Shown here one piece after another: positions 46,321 through 58,137 of a stretch of DNA of 64,000 nucleotides. The stretch is from Paracamarosporium sp. OC-R06-R3 (Eukaryota > Ascomycota > Dothideomycetes > Pleosporales > Didymosphaeriaceae). The translations under genes were made by a program, and so were the position numbers. Position 1 is the stretch's first letter, and each line of letters begins with the position of its first letter. Under the pieces are notes generated by a model. The model was not told the origin of the DNA. It ran no database searches and saw nothing but the letters and a program-made list of their open reading frames with translations. Where the stretch lies: assembly GCA_019828545.1 (NCBI GenBank), contig JACVRA010000210.1, positions 372,531 to 436,530 of the forward strand. The letters are read 5' to 3'.

Positions 46321-47992
46321 ATGTCTGCATCACCAACCATCGCCACCTCCACCAAGCGGCCTCTCGAGGAGCCTTCTTCACCCGCCGGCCCCAATGACCA
46401 GCCCGATGCGAAGCGCCCTGCTTTGGACAAAATGGTCAATGAGCCGGCTGCCGAGGATATTAATACCGCACAGCCAGTGAAGGCTGATGACATTGCGCCT
46501 GAAAACATCAAGGCCGAGGGTGACGCCAGGCCCGAGGTAAATGCTGAAGGCGCCTCGGCCAACGAGAACGGTGCTAAGGAAGAAGCGCAGACGGACACTG
46601 TGCTCCCAGATGCGCCCGCCATTGTTCCTTCGCTCGATACTCAGCCTATCCAGTCAACATCTGGTGCCAATGGCCGCCCCGCTGCCCACAACCAGCACCA
46701 AGACGAGAGTAACTGGCTTCATCTGCGCGCTTGCATCGGCACCAGCGAAGCTGCCACCATCATCGGAAAAGGTGGTGAGAACGTAACCCAGATTCGGCGT
46801 CTCTCCGGCGCTAAATGCACCGTGAGCGATTACTCACGGGGTGCTGTAGAGCGCATCCTGACGGTTAGCGGTCAGGTTGATGCTGTATCAAAAGTATGTC
46901 CCGCTGCCTCTTATATTGCAACTATAAAGAAGGCTTACATGTCTAGGCGTTTGGCCTCATTGTGCGTACCCTCAACCAGGAGGATCTTGAAACTGCTTCC
47001 ACAGGCACTTCAAAGGCCTACCCCATGCGTTTGCTGATCCCACACATTCTCATTGGCTCTATCATCGGCAAGGGTGGAGTCCGCATACGCGAGATCCAGG
47101 AAGCGTCCAATGCCAAGCTTAACGCTTCAGATACGATGCTCCCCAATTCTGGCGAACGCTCTCTTGTTGTGCTAGGCGTTGCTGATGCGGTACACATTGC
47201 CGTGTACTATGTGGCGCAGACTCTTGTAGAGCAGCTGATGGAGCGTTTCGGTGGCCCGGCTGCGTCCCAGTATGCCACTCGTAGTGGTACCGCCGCGAAC
47301 GTTGTGCCTGGCGGCATGTCTGTTCAGCCGTACGTTCCCCAGCCTGCTGGCGGCCAGTACAACTATCCCGACAATTATCGCCGGCAAGCCCATGCTGCAC
47401 AGCGCACTCCAGTGCATGGTCAACACCCCCAGTATATGCATGGCCAGCCTCCGCAGCAGCCATACGGCCAACCAAACATGCCCTATGGTGCTGGATCTCC
47501 TGCGCGAGGCCACTACGGTGCTCCTACGCCTCAGCCCGGTCCTTATGGCGGACACCACGCCGCTGCCCCAGTTGCACATGGGCATGGTGCAGTGCCTAAT
47601 CAACCCCCTGTCCAGGTACCTGGCCAGGTAAGTCATTCTTCTGGCACAATGTGCCGTGGAAGGCTACATGCTCGTTCCATTGAAAAGATACCTCCTAACC
47701 GTGCTGCAGCCACTTACACAGCAAATTTATATACCTAATGACATGGTCGGAGCTATCATTGGTAAGGGTGGTGCTAAGATCAACGAAATTAGACAGTTGA
47801 GCGGTAGCGTCATCAAAATCAACGAGCCCACCGACAACAGCAACGAGCGCCTTGTTACGATCACCGGAACGCAGGAATGCAATCAAATGGCACTGTACAT
47901 GCTTTATTCACGGCTTGGTGAGCTGCCTAGACTATTGCAGCTACGAATATTGAAGCTCACTCGAACTAGAATCGGAGAAGCACCGGATTTAA
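46321..47992 (+). CDS. Three-KH-domain RNA-binding protein (PBP2/HEK2-like)
   Basis: Four exons: 46321-46893, 46947-47627, 47710-47917 and 47970-47992 (23 nt); 494 residues. Residues 1-130 are acidic and disordered. Three KH domains follow, each with its GxxG loop: IIGKGGENV, IIGKGGVRI and IIGKGGAKI. The first and second are close together; a Pro/Gln/Tyr/His-rich linker of about 130 residues separates the third. This is the PCBP/HEK2/PBP2 layout. The last exon gives the ending RLESEKHRI; reading through the 52-bp intron would instead add about 40 unrelated residues. It likely binds C- or U-rich single-stranded RNA and affects mRNA stability or localisation. Cytoplasm/nucleus shuttling is inferred. 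Confidence 0.94.
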
Positions 47993-48875
47993 GTGCCAAA
48001 CAGACACTCAATTACTCGTTACCTACTCCATTGCTTCTGGTGGACTGATACTTATGGGTGGATTGACTGATCTGATAGTTTATCTTGGCTCACAAATGCA
48101 TTTGGAGCACGGCGTATAAGGTTGCTCTTGGCTTTTGGAAGTGTATCTTTCGGGTGCACGATTCTTTATTTCACCGTGGCTTGCGAGCGCTGGTCAGTCA
48201 ATGGCCTGAAAGCTCAGGTGTCCAGGGTACGGCAGAGATTGTAGTTGTGGGATGAGTTGATTGTATTTTAGCTGGTGAGTGGTCCAGCATCACTCGAACT
48301 ACCTGCCTGCTCGGGCTTCTCGATACCTTCAAATGGCGATTCTGTTTAACAAACCTCAAAACCTCCACCATTTGACTGCGGCTTTGATCTCATGTCGGTA
48401 TATTGTATTAATCTGGATTCGCATGTGGGCTGCTGTATTGGCGTGCTTCTATTCTCAGAACCCGTTAGCGCGTATCCTTTGTCTCTTGGATCACAGCTGC
48501 GCGCGTCGATCGCACAGGGAACTCACACCTGAACAACAAACGCTTTTGTGTTTGATACATTTAATCTGGCGATACATTCCACAGGTATTCAAAGACTTTC
48601 CGCTTGCAGGTGTATATATAAAGATGCTCAAATGAAGGCAGAGACCCGGCAGTAACCTACCTGACTAACCTATCCGTCCCTCTCGTGAGCCGTTGCGCTT
48701 GTGCTCGAAGCTCATATTTTTGAGCCTCGAATCAGGAAGAGTGGTGTTGTTGAGGAGGAAGATGACGCGCATCCCAACGACGTTGCCACCACCTTACACG
48801 GTGAGCGGTACGCCCGCTGGATCTTTGAGGTGAGCTTGTACGCAAGGGATGAATCGTCTGCTCGGATATCAAAGA
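47993..48875. other. Intergenic
   Basis: 3' flank of the KH gene and promoter of the BTB gene. No supported gene. Confidence 0.5.
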
Positions 48876-49844
48876 ATGGCCCATCACAACTCGAAGTAAA
48901 CCTTGCCTAGACATCAACTGACAAGACCTCCCAGAACAACTGCCGACCATTTCACCAGAACTTCTGAGATTCTTGTTGGCGCTGGCTCCAAGTCCACACG
49001 CTTCCTCCTCCACACCTCGCTTCTTACGCAACAATCACCTTACTTCCGCGCCGCTCTCACTGGTCCCTTCCTCGAAGCCACAGACCAGTCGATCCGCTTT
49101 GACGATGTTTCAGTCGAGATTTTCGAATTGCTCGTCACATGGCTATATACAGGCACCATCAAGCCCGTGCCCTTCAAAGATGGAAAACCCGCATACTACA
49201 CCCTCCTTCATCTGTACATCCTCGCAGACAGATTTTGTTTTGAGGGCTTAAGAAACCACATCGTGGACATGATGGCGGACCTGGCAGACTCCACAAATAG
49301 CGTGCTTACGCCGAGCGACACGCGAATCTTGTACAACGAGATTGACGAGGGTGCTAAGATCAGACAGCTTGTGCTGGATTTGTTTGCATTCAAGAAGACG
49401 GATAAGTTGCTTGCGTCGCATACGGATCTGTGGCATGCAAAGTTCTTACGCGATCTGTGTGTTAGGTTGAAGAAGCCCTGTATGCAGGCTATGCAGCGGC
49501 ATCGGCTGCGTGGGTTCATGCCGCTCAGCTGGCATGCTACTCGTCCTTGTGAGGGTTGCAGGTCGGTATTGCCGCCGCGAATTGGGGCTGTGGGGTGTGA
49601 TGAGTGCTGTTGTGCTTGGTGCATACGGTGCTATGAGGAGGGGGTTGGGGTGGCGAGTTGGGAGGATGGGAGGTGTGGCACCACGGATGGGGAGGAGAAT
49701 GGGAAGAACGGGAACGGGAGGAGAAGGAAGGCGTGTTATGGGGGACGGTGGGAGAGCTGCAAGCCGTGGAGAGGGAGTAGGTGTGTGGTTTATCATGAGC
49801 ATAAGGAGACAGAGGCTTGTGGGGAGGTGTTCATGGGGAGGTGA
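48876..49844 (+). CDS. BTB/POZ protein with cysteine-rich C terminus
   Basis: The model has two exons, 48876-48895 and 48935-49844; 309 residues. The first exon encodes MAHHNS; the 39-bp intron (GTAAAC donor, CTGAC branch, CCCAG acceptor) is short, so the 5' end is tentative. The BTB core is clear: SEILVGAGSKSTRFLLHTSL, SPYFRAALTG, SVEIFELLVTWLYTGTI and LLHLYILADRFCFEGLRN. The helical back half follows (KIRQLVLDLFAF). The tail has many cysteines: CEGC, then CDECCCAWCIRCYEE, then CYGG, CKPW and CVVYHEH. Pairs of CxxC suggest a zinc-binding module. The extreme C terminus is Gly/Arg-rich and may be read out of frame or lightly constrained. Function unknown. Confidence 0.75.
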
Positions 49845-51427
49845 CAAGTGAGTGTGCTTGTGCAACAGTGTTGCAGTGGGTATGCCTGTTTTCTTTCCTA
49901 GGGTTCATTTTGGCGACTTCGCTTTGCGTATATATCTTCGCGTCTCTTATTTCTGTGTTTGCCTTCTTTTATCAGAGCTTAAACACGCCGTGGAAGGCCG
50001 GCAGTACACTGCGTGCCTCTAATCAGCATGACCGCATAGTTTGAAAGCATTGAGTTCGTCAAGAGCACGTGCATATTTTCACCGCATCTATCATGAAGGG
50101 TTTAACGGTATCGTGTATAACACCAAGGCATCCACAGCGGTTTCTAGGTGACCGGAACAGGCCTTAAAGCCCCAAATTTATTCTTTGTGCGATTTTTGGA
50201 GAACAAAGCCAACTATTTTTATTTTTATCACTCTGAATTCGTCAATACTGCCAAATTGCTCAAAGACTAGTTCTTTGTTCTTCCGAAACAGCTTCAGCAG
50301 AGAGAATGAGATAGATTTTTCCATGTGTTATCCTTGAATTGAATACTATTAAACAAACTGTTACAATAACTACTATAGCAATACGCAATAATTCGGATTC
50401 TCGTGTCTTTTCTCATCTTCCGTTCCATAAGTTGAGAAAAGTGACAAAGGGCTTTCCGTCCTTCGTAGAGTATAACTTGTTATTGTTACATGTTGTCGTG
50501 TTAATATCCAATCATGTGCTGTGGTTCATAGAAGATGTCTCTTCGAAGCTTAGCATTTTGAGATTGTGTTGCTGCTATTCCATTGCAAGTGTGTGTATGC
50601 AGCCTTTATCATGCGACTGTAGTATTATCAAAGATTCGACTTCATTATTCGTCTTGCGATACTAAATGATTATGTGCTCACTCAGGGGGGGATCCTTATT
50701 TCATTTTCTCCTTCGGTGGGTTAGGACTGAGGTTTGAATATCTTATGCTTAATCTGAGATAGGTGACATCGAGTAGTGTCAAGGCATATTCCCGGAGAAG
50801 TTCCCGCCCCTATGCAGCTTCGTGCATTAAACCGGTGGACATGTCCTTCCCCTTCGAACATCATTGGCTCTTTCGGGCCAATAACATTGCATCTTTGGGA
50901 AAGCCAACTGCACCTGCAGACAACAATTAAGTGGATGCTGCAACCGAGAGTGGCTGGCACAGCGTAGAATTGTAATTATACTGATGCTGCTGTCTAAAAG
51001 CTTTAGATTACCGGTCGGATAGATGTAGTCACAACCCCCAGCTTCATGGCGCCATAAAGGAAGCCTTATCGAATGTGGGCGGTCTCCAAGACTTTACCCT
51101 GGTCTATAAGAGTCGAACGAAGAAAGTCCTGGACTTTTGCAGCGAGCAGCTTTATAAGATCACCAAGGAAGCAATGACTACAATCAAAAACATGTTTTAT
51201 TTGAACAGCCTTTCATGGTTTAGGAAAAGACTTGGGCTGCCGCGATTCACGCTGAAAAAAGATGTCATTGGCGGGCTGCAAGCATCTGTTAAACACCCGA
51301 AGCCTGTGCTGCAGGTGCCATTAGCAGCAGCGAATCTACGAAAGAAGTACAGCTAGTAGGCTAGTAATATGTCTTATTAGGTTGGCAACACTAACTCCCA
51401 CGAAGCTTCCGGGAATTTCAAGCATCC

Positions 51428-51606
51428 ATGGTGCAAACGGCGGAAACGACATCGAGAACTCAACGCAATGTGGGCCATCAAACAAACCTATTGATCAGAC
51501 AAGGCTTTGATAAACAGTTGAAAATGATAGAAGCTACCCTCAAAGACTATGGAAATCAAATGGAGAAGAAAGCGGAAGCCCTCGAGGAACGGTGTGCAGA
51601 AAACTC
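51428..51606 (+). pseudogene. Fragment with coiled-coil coding potential
   Basis: A frame from an ATG at 51428 encodes a helical, charged segment (LKMIEATLKDYGNQMEKKAE). At about 51606 the frame runs into the antisense of the hydrolase relic and loses meaning. A further open stretch just upstream (about 51060-51356, 95 codons, no ATG at its start) may belong to the same broken gene. The family is not recognised. Confidence 0.4.
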
Positions 51607-51608
51607 GA

Positions 51609-51836
51609 AACTACGATGGCCTCCTTCGGCTTGTTCAGCATTGAGACGTGATACGCATCAAGGTACTCTACAGTAAATTTCGCACGCGGTTGATCAATCC
51701 AAGTCTGCGCCAACGCGGGTGTAACTGCCTGATCCTGGTTCCCAACAACATGTGCAACCTTGGAATCGCCTGTGTACGGAATGTATGACACAGTAGCATT
51801 CAAGGCGCCGAATGAAGAGAAGTCTAACTTACTAGT
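51609..51836 (-). pseudogene. Alpha/beta-hydrolase C-terminal relic
   Basis: About 75 residues on the minus strand match the end of small fungal alpha/beta hydrolases as I remember them: VSYIPYTGDSKVAHVVGNQD, then AVTPALAQTWIDQP, then EYLDAYHVSMLNKPKEA. The acid-strand region and the C-terminal histidine (YHVSML) are present. The nucleophile elbow and the rest of the enzyme are missing upstream. The open frame runs on to 51540 but similarity stops at about 51609. I judge it a truncated, non-functional remnant. Confidence 0.65.
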
Positions 51837-52308
51837 CCAGTAATCGGAATCGGGCGCTCTTAGCAGGTTGTAAAAAAACCTTTTGAGGTGGGTAGTTATC
51901 CAGTTCGGCGTCGGATGTTTTTTGCCGGTATCATCGTGAAAGTTGTCTTTTGCCTCGCAACTGACAATGCAAGACTCTATTCTATTTGAATTCTATCACG
52001 CTGGGAGTAATCCAATCCAATATTAGCAAAGTGCTGCCCATTATAAAAACAATTACAAAGTGCACGGAAGTAATTGTGAGGACGAGCTCAGTCTCCTGTA
52101 TCAAGGGTAGTTGATAAGGTAAGTTGGCTCTATTTCAGCTACACTAAGATGAGGAGATAATAGGTACAAAGGGCGCGCTTACTTTTATACGCAGTTGCCA
52201 GGCGGAACAATGTTCCGCTCCGGGTAGCAACGTCGTACAAGGTAGTCGCGCCTGAGCGCGTAGTTGCGTCTGAACGCGAGATCATGTGACCTGCCAGTGC
52301 ACCAGGCC

Positions 52309-52406
52309 GTCACACCTACTAGAAATAAACATTATTCTATAACGTTTAACATAAACGGGCAAGATCTGGTAGTGTGCTAAGTGTTTTCAGTTAGTGACGT
52401 AAGACT
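52309..52406. repeat. 98-bp dispersed repeat, copy A
   Basis: Starts GTCACAC and ends GACGTAAGACT. Aligns over its length to copy B at 55885-55982, with an identical core AGATCTGGTAGTGTGCT. Differences are mainly A/G and C/T. Flanks do not match beyond these limits. Confidence 0.75.
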
Positions 52407-53425
52407 CGAGTTGGTGTTGACCCAGCGTGGGATCCTTGCTTTTAGTTTAATCTCAATTCAGCTATACTTTACAGCATTACTATCCTAGAGAGTGTTTGCC
52501 CTATTCGGCTATATTCATGGCCTTACAACAGGTGGGGTACGATATAGCCATAGGTGGAGTATAATCCAGCCATTCCCGCTGTCGGCAAAATCTAAGAGGG
52601 TTGCAAAGAGGCTCAAATAAGAAAGATTACGCCGGAAAGTAGGCAATGCTAATGGGCGATTCATTTACGTCCGTTAACGGAATAGTTGAGGTGATAGGGA
52701 CCAAGCCAATAATAACGATGTAGCGTTAAAATGTTGTTTTCAGACCCCAATAGGCTTTCCGCGCCAGGTCATCAAGGTAATCATGCATTAATACGCGGAT
52801 TACAGCGCAGGTTGGAAAGCCTCGCCTCCTGCTTTGAACTTTAACTAAAGTCAGCTGTATCATCTTTTCACATACTTCAGACAGCACAACGTAAGATGCT
52901 GCTGCAGAGCAGATTAAATTCTGTCTTAGGTATTATTAGTCCGCAGCTCACCGACCATATGGATCCGAGTTAGCGTAGTACGATGGATGCCCCAAAGCAG
53001 TTAATCCTGTGGTCGCCTAAATTTAAATTAGACCCCACCAGCATGTTGTCTCCGAAGGCTCCGACTTCTTATGGTTCTGCAAGGATCTAGAGCTCGGCCA
53101 GCACAATGCCCGTGACTAGTCCTTGCATTATGCCACTACTTGCTCGGTGGTATTTAAGTATGTATGCGTCACTTGCAGAGGCTGGCCCCTTGGAGTTCGT
53201 CCGAACTTTTGTGTAATTCAGCCCCCATCGAGCCATAGCCGCTCGGGACTCGGTTGGGATCGCATAAGATTCAACCTGACTGTGGTGAACCTTATACTAA
53301 ACTTCTTCATGACCACGCAATTGCCAATGCAGTCGACTGGAAACGCCGATTGCATCGCTGAACCTCAGGCTGTGAACATACACATTCGCGATCGCCGACT
53401 CATTCTCCACGAATATCGCTAAACG

Positions 53426-54501
53426 ATGGGTCCTAAGCGGCTTGGAGAACGAGACGTAATCGACTACTTCGACCCACATTCATACTACAGATTCCACCAT
53501 GTCAGCCGACCGAACCAGGACCTGTGTGTTATAGATGGCGACGGCAATATTGACATGGGTCAATTCAATACTTCTTCTTTGGAAAATTGGCAGATATACT
53601 ATCAACAAGGACGGTGGTTCATCCGCCCGTATGCGACTCCATCTGACGCGTCTTGGAGCGACTATCAGCTAGGCCTGGCAAAAGATAGCAAAGGAAACGT
53701 AGGAGCGTTACCGAAACTGGCAAAGAGGAGTGGTGAATTTGGTCAACAGTGGACGTTCGCCCAAGTCGATGATGGAAATGGAGGGTTTGGGTACAAGATC
53801 AGTAACGGTTTGCTTGGCAACACAAGTTTCCTCGCGCTGACGGGGGATGGTGGGCAACCAGGAATGCAAAGTAGCAGCGAAGGAACCGTGTGGGACCTGC
53901 AAGTCAATCGGCAAGCAAAGGACCCGAGTGTTGACAACTCGTACAAGGATGTGGAAGGCTTCGAGGTATGCTTCGCATCAAATAGAAGGGATCAGGTTCA
54001 GCACTAATCTGTGTGCAGATTGCAACTTCCACCAGTGTATCCATGGTATTGTCTACCTCTTCATCCAGGCCAAACCTGAAGTCGAGCCCGACTTCGGTAG
54101 CGACACATGTAGCGTTGGCATCGTCTCCAACCTCGTTAGGTCCAGGCGCAATAGCAGGAATTGTTATTGGAGCTATCGTGCTTGTGCTAGCTGCACTTTG
54201 CACATATTTCTTCTTCGCAAGACGACAGAAGAGAAAATCGTTGAGAGAGACTCATCGAGCGCTTGAGCTTACTCCGGGAGCAAAGACTACCCAAGAGCAG
54301 GTGCATCGTCCTATAGAGATTGGGAGTGAGCCGGTGACGCATATGGGAGGATTCCAGGAAGCAAGATATGAACTAGGGACTGATGTTACGTCTAGGCAGA
54401 GTGTATGTTCGAGTAACAGTGTAATTGTACATGGCGCTTCTACGGATAATAACGTTGTGGAGATGGATGCTCAAGCCAGAGACAATCCGCCCGCAGTTTA
54501 A
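53426..54501 (+). CDS. Lectin-like single-pass membrane protein
   Basis: Two exons, 53426-53965 and 54019-54501, with a 53-bp phase-0 intron; 340 residues. Residues about 15-165 look like a ricin-type beta-trefoil or related sugar-binding fold, with repeated W/G turns: ENWQIYYQQGRWFIRPY, FGQQWTFAQVDDGNGGFGYK and GTVWDLQVN. A Ser/Thr-rich stalk follows, then one transmembrane helix (GAIAGIVIGAIVLVLAALCT) and a basic stop-transfer (RRQKRK). A cytoplasmic tail of about 90 residues completes it. The layout is that of a surface sensor, but no signal peptide precedes the first domain, so an upstream exon may be missing or the helix itself may act as the anchor. The ligand is unknown. Confidence 0.7.
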
Positions 54502-55884
54502 TTTCGAAGAGACGTAACTTCAAAAAGCAACAATGTAAACTCGATGGATATCTACGTAACATTCGCAGCAAAGAGATTGATGCGATCTATTCTGTAAGTC
54601 GTGCCGGTCATTCCTCATACATTCTTGGGTTTGGACTTTTTCATAGACGAGTTTATCGATTCATGTAGTATAGATCGATTTAGGTTCGTACGAATCATTG
54701 ATTCTGGGGGAGCTTTTTAAGTAGTCAAGCCAACCTACTCTCGTCTCTATATAGATAATACACATTGTTTGGCCTCATCAATTGCTTCCGATGATGAAGT
54801 ATCTGTAATGGATGGCAAAGATCCAATCGACTATATGTACAAAAACGAATGAGAGAGTGTGTGTACGTAACACCGCTGAGGCTAATGTCTTTAATCACCT
54901 CCTTACTTGCGTTCATGTTAGGTTTGCATCGATGTGTAACGATGGGCGCCCTATCTCTGGTTTCTAATAAATTCCCGGTTACGTTATGGGCGGTCTTGGT
55001 CCGCTCAGACACTGTGCTGGAGGGGCCATGCATATTTACACAAAGGAATGCACGGACGGTCTGTCGGTTCAATGTCGGGACTTCTTCCGCCTGAGTTATT
55101 TCGCTAATTTCACCTTCGGATCTAGCAGCCTGAAAGCGAGCGTCAGCTACTGAGTGGGTATAGACATCATATCCGTCCCCAAGCTCTGGTCGATTCTTAA
55201 AGTTTTTAAAGAAGGCGTTAAGAACTAGTACTACCATGATGCCGACTTGGTTGGTGCTTGATTATCCTTCTCTGTCAACGAAAATGATTTTCGCCCTGAA
55301 ATCAACTCCTGCTGATGTGAGATTTGCCTAGTAATCGGCATGTTACTTGGAATTCATACGGCGCTACTAGCAACTAATCATGTCTTTACTATCGTCCTAA
55401 CACTAAAGGTGTTATATTAGTAAGTACTAACATAATTAGAAGAAATAAAAGAGAGGTTAGAGTCTTTATTACTCTTTCATAGTAGCTTATTATTAAGTAA
55501 CTTATTTATCACAGCCACGTAAGTGAAAGTAAAGGAGTTGCGCTCACGAAGTCTTCGTCTGGAACTCTGATAGGCGGGATGGTGTGGTGTTGTTGTGAAA
55601 CATGTAAGCCTGAGCGCTACATTGCGGCGTAGTCCTTGACAGACTCGGCCTGGATCGGCAAACACCGACATGCAGTGATTCTCACCTGAGTACCAAAAGT
55701 TCTTCAGATAGTAGGTTGAACACAAGCTGGAAGGAGATGCGTACTTCCTCAGTACTTACAGTGGATGGTATCAAGATGAATAACACATCGTAGGCATGAC
55801 CTGACATGCAAGAGGCGTTAGCGCATCTACATTACTATGCAATCTAAAAACTAGCACGAATTAGTCATACACGTACCTTTGAGT

Positions 55885-55982
55885 GTCACAGACCTATTAG
55901 AAAAATATTATTCTGTAGCATTTGACATATGCGGGCGAGATCTGGTAGTGTGCTGAGAATGTTCAGTTGGTGACGTAAGACT
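55885..55982. repeat. 98-bp dispersed repeat, copy B
   Basis: Same length and orientation as copy A, 3.6 kb away. It shows more G and C at most differing sites, so it may be the less mutated copy. It ends one base before the palindrome. Confidence 0.75.
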
Positions 55983-55983
55983 G

Positions 55984-56011
55984 CATGCTGAAATGTGCAC
56001 ATTTCAGCATG
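55984..56011. repeat. Perfect 28-bp palindrome
   Basis: Half-site CATGCTGAAATGTG followed directly by its exact reverse complement, with no spacer. Could form a cruciform, bind a dimeric protein, or mark a mobile-element end. Confidence 0.9.
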
Positions 56012-56446
56012 ATCTCTCCCGTATCCACACAACATCGGTTTCCCGAATCAACGAAACACCGAACGTGTCCGGGCCGGATAATCGAGCCACGGATGACTGG
56101 GTTGACCTCGGTCAATCGCATTTCGTTCTCGGCCGTTGTTGCTTTTTAGCAGCAGCTGAACTATGCATGCTGCAGTTGCAGAATGGTGTCCCAACGTCAG
56201 CACCAATGAGAGCAGCCGTGTGGCGGCTTTACTGCACGCAAAGCTGCCGTCTTTAGGGTACGCCCGTGCGACGGAGATAGTGGTGAATGCTAGAGCCGGT
56301 CAGGAATACGGTACCTACGGGCTCTCGGTACACATGCGCACCCATATAAAACGCCTGAAAGGCATGTTTGGTCGTGTAGCTCACTGAGAAAATTGGCAAT
56401 TTACCTACACATAAGAAACTGAACTTTCTTTTCCAGGACAAAAAAA

Positions 56447-58137
56447 ATGCCTTTTATCTCGCATCCTCTGTCACCTGACAATTTACCAGTTGTTCCACTT
56501 TGGATCAACGGCGCCGCGCATCCCACTTCTGAGGAAGACAGCCTGTTCCCTGTCATCTCATCTATCAAAGACAAACCAATCCACTACGCGGTCTCTGCGA
56601 CGCCAAAGACCGCAGTCTTAGCGGTCGAGTCTGCCGCTACAGCCTTCGTCCAATGGCGCAAAACAACACCTTCGCACCGTCGATCACTTATTTTGAAAGC
56701 TGCGGATGCTCTGGAGAAGAAAGCTCAAGAGGTGATGCAAACCCAAATCGCCGAAACAAGCTGCCCAGAAGCGTTTGCACAGTTCAACATACGCTCTGCA
56801 GCATGGATGAGAGAAATTGCAGCTGCCACAAGTGAATTGAGGGGTGTGGTGGCACAAAACGCTAGTGGAGAGGCCGGAGAAGATATTGGAGGTTTGACGA
56901 TCACGGTCAGAGAGCCGCTTGGGGTATTGTTGATCATCCCACCGTAAGCAATCATCTAGAGCAGATTATACAGACTAGGCAGCAGACTTTCGGAACTAAC
57001 AAGAACAGATGGAACGGCGCAGTGATACTTCCTGTTCGAGCACTGAGCATGGCGCTTGCAGCTGGCTGTACTGTCGTAGTCAAGGCGTCAGAGCTCTGCC
57101 CTCGGACTCATAATTTGCTGCTTGAAGCATTTGAAGAGGCGGGGGTTCCAACTGGCGTTATCAACATGATTCAAGCTAGAAGAGAGGATGCCGCTGCCGT
57201 CACTGAAGCTATCGTCGCGCACAAAGCACTCAGAAAAGTGGATTTCATTGGTAGTGCGGCCGTAGGCAGCAAGATCGGTCAGCTGTGTGCGAAGTATCTC
57301 AAGCCCGTGTTGATGGAGCTGGGTGGAAAAGGACCAGCGTTAGTACTCGAAGACGCTGATATTGAACAAACAGCTAAGCTGTGTGCTATGGGTGGTGAGT
57401 CTCCTTTCCATGCCCTTAACAGCCAAATTCAAATTGATTGTATCTAGCCGTTGCGGACCACGGGCAACTCTGCTTCTCCACCGAGCGTATTATTGTTCAT
57501 CGAGCAATTTATGATGACTTTGCTAAGCACCTCACGGCCGCATTCTCGCACATTCCCGCAGCCGGTAACGCAGTTACTAAACAATCCGCAAAGGTAAGTT
57601 CGAGTGCTTGGGCACACAAGACCCACAATGTATGATCCAACTATGAACCTTACTAACATTAGACAGCATGCATACGATGTCCTTAGTGACGCGCAAGAAA
57701 ACGGTGCCACCTTCTTGCATGGTGGTCCGCAATACCTCAGCGAAACTAGCCTCAAGCCCACTCTTGTCACCAACGTATCGCGTAACGCTCGGATTTTTGA
57801 TGAGGAGACCTTCGGTCCCTCCGCAACCTTATACATGGCAGAGAATGACGATGACGCAGTCGAGAAGGCGAACGACTCGGCTTATGGGCTAAATGCAGCG
57901 GTTCATAGCAAAAGCTGGGAGCATGCGTTCGAAATCGCTAAGCGATTGGAGTATGGCCAGGTGCACATCAACAATGTCACATGTACAGATATTCCAGCGG
58001 CGCCTATCAAAGGTGTTAAGGGCTCTGGGTGGGGAACTTCCAACAGTATTTGGGGAATTGAAGAGTTCAGCGTCGAGAAGTCGGTTTACTTCCACCCGAC
58101 CGGAGGTTTGGGTATGCTCGAGAGAAAGCGAGTATAG
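56447..58137 (+). CDS. NAD(P)-dependent aldehyde dehydrogenase
   Basis: Four exons: 56447-56943, 57009-57394, 57448-57593 and 57667-58137; introns 65, 53 and 73 bp; 499 residues. All phases agree. The oxyanion Asn is in PPWNGAVIL (Asn168), the general base in MELGGKGP (Glu269) and the nucleophile in HGQLCFSTER (Cys303). The Glu-Cys distance of 34 matches ALDH2 (268/302). EETFGPSATLY and SAYGLNAAV are the later conserved blocks. Overall it resembles the vanillin/salicylaldehyde dehydrogenase group, so an aromatic aldehyde is a reasonable substrate (inference). The usual PWN-x-P-x-I proline is replaced (PWNGAV), and the loop before the final exon is short. Cytosolic; no targeting signal. Confidence 0.93.

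Larger units (their letters stand above)
49845..53425. other. AT-rich island with gene relics and repeats
   Basis: 3.6 kb without an intact gene. It holds the relics and repeat copy listed separately. Between about 49.9 and 51.0 kb and from 52.4 to 53.4 kb I see only AT-rich sequence with short frames. The low coding content and composition suggest decayed accessory or mobile DNA. Confidence 0.55.
54502..56446. other. AT-rich intergenic with repeat copy B and palindrome
   Basis: No gene recognised. Holds the second copy of the 98-bp repeat and the 28-bp palindrome, and small local inverted repeats around 55410-55440. The last 400 bp are the promoter of the aldehyde dehydrogenase gene. Confidence 0.5.

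Noticed and set aside
46056..46622. 188-codon minus-strand frame over the KH gene start
   Set aside because: Antisense shadow of the acidic N terminus of the KH protein.
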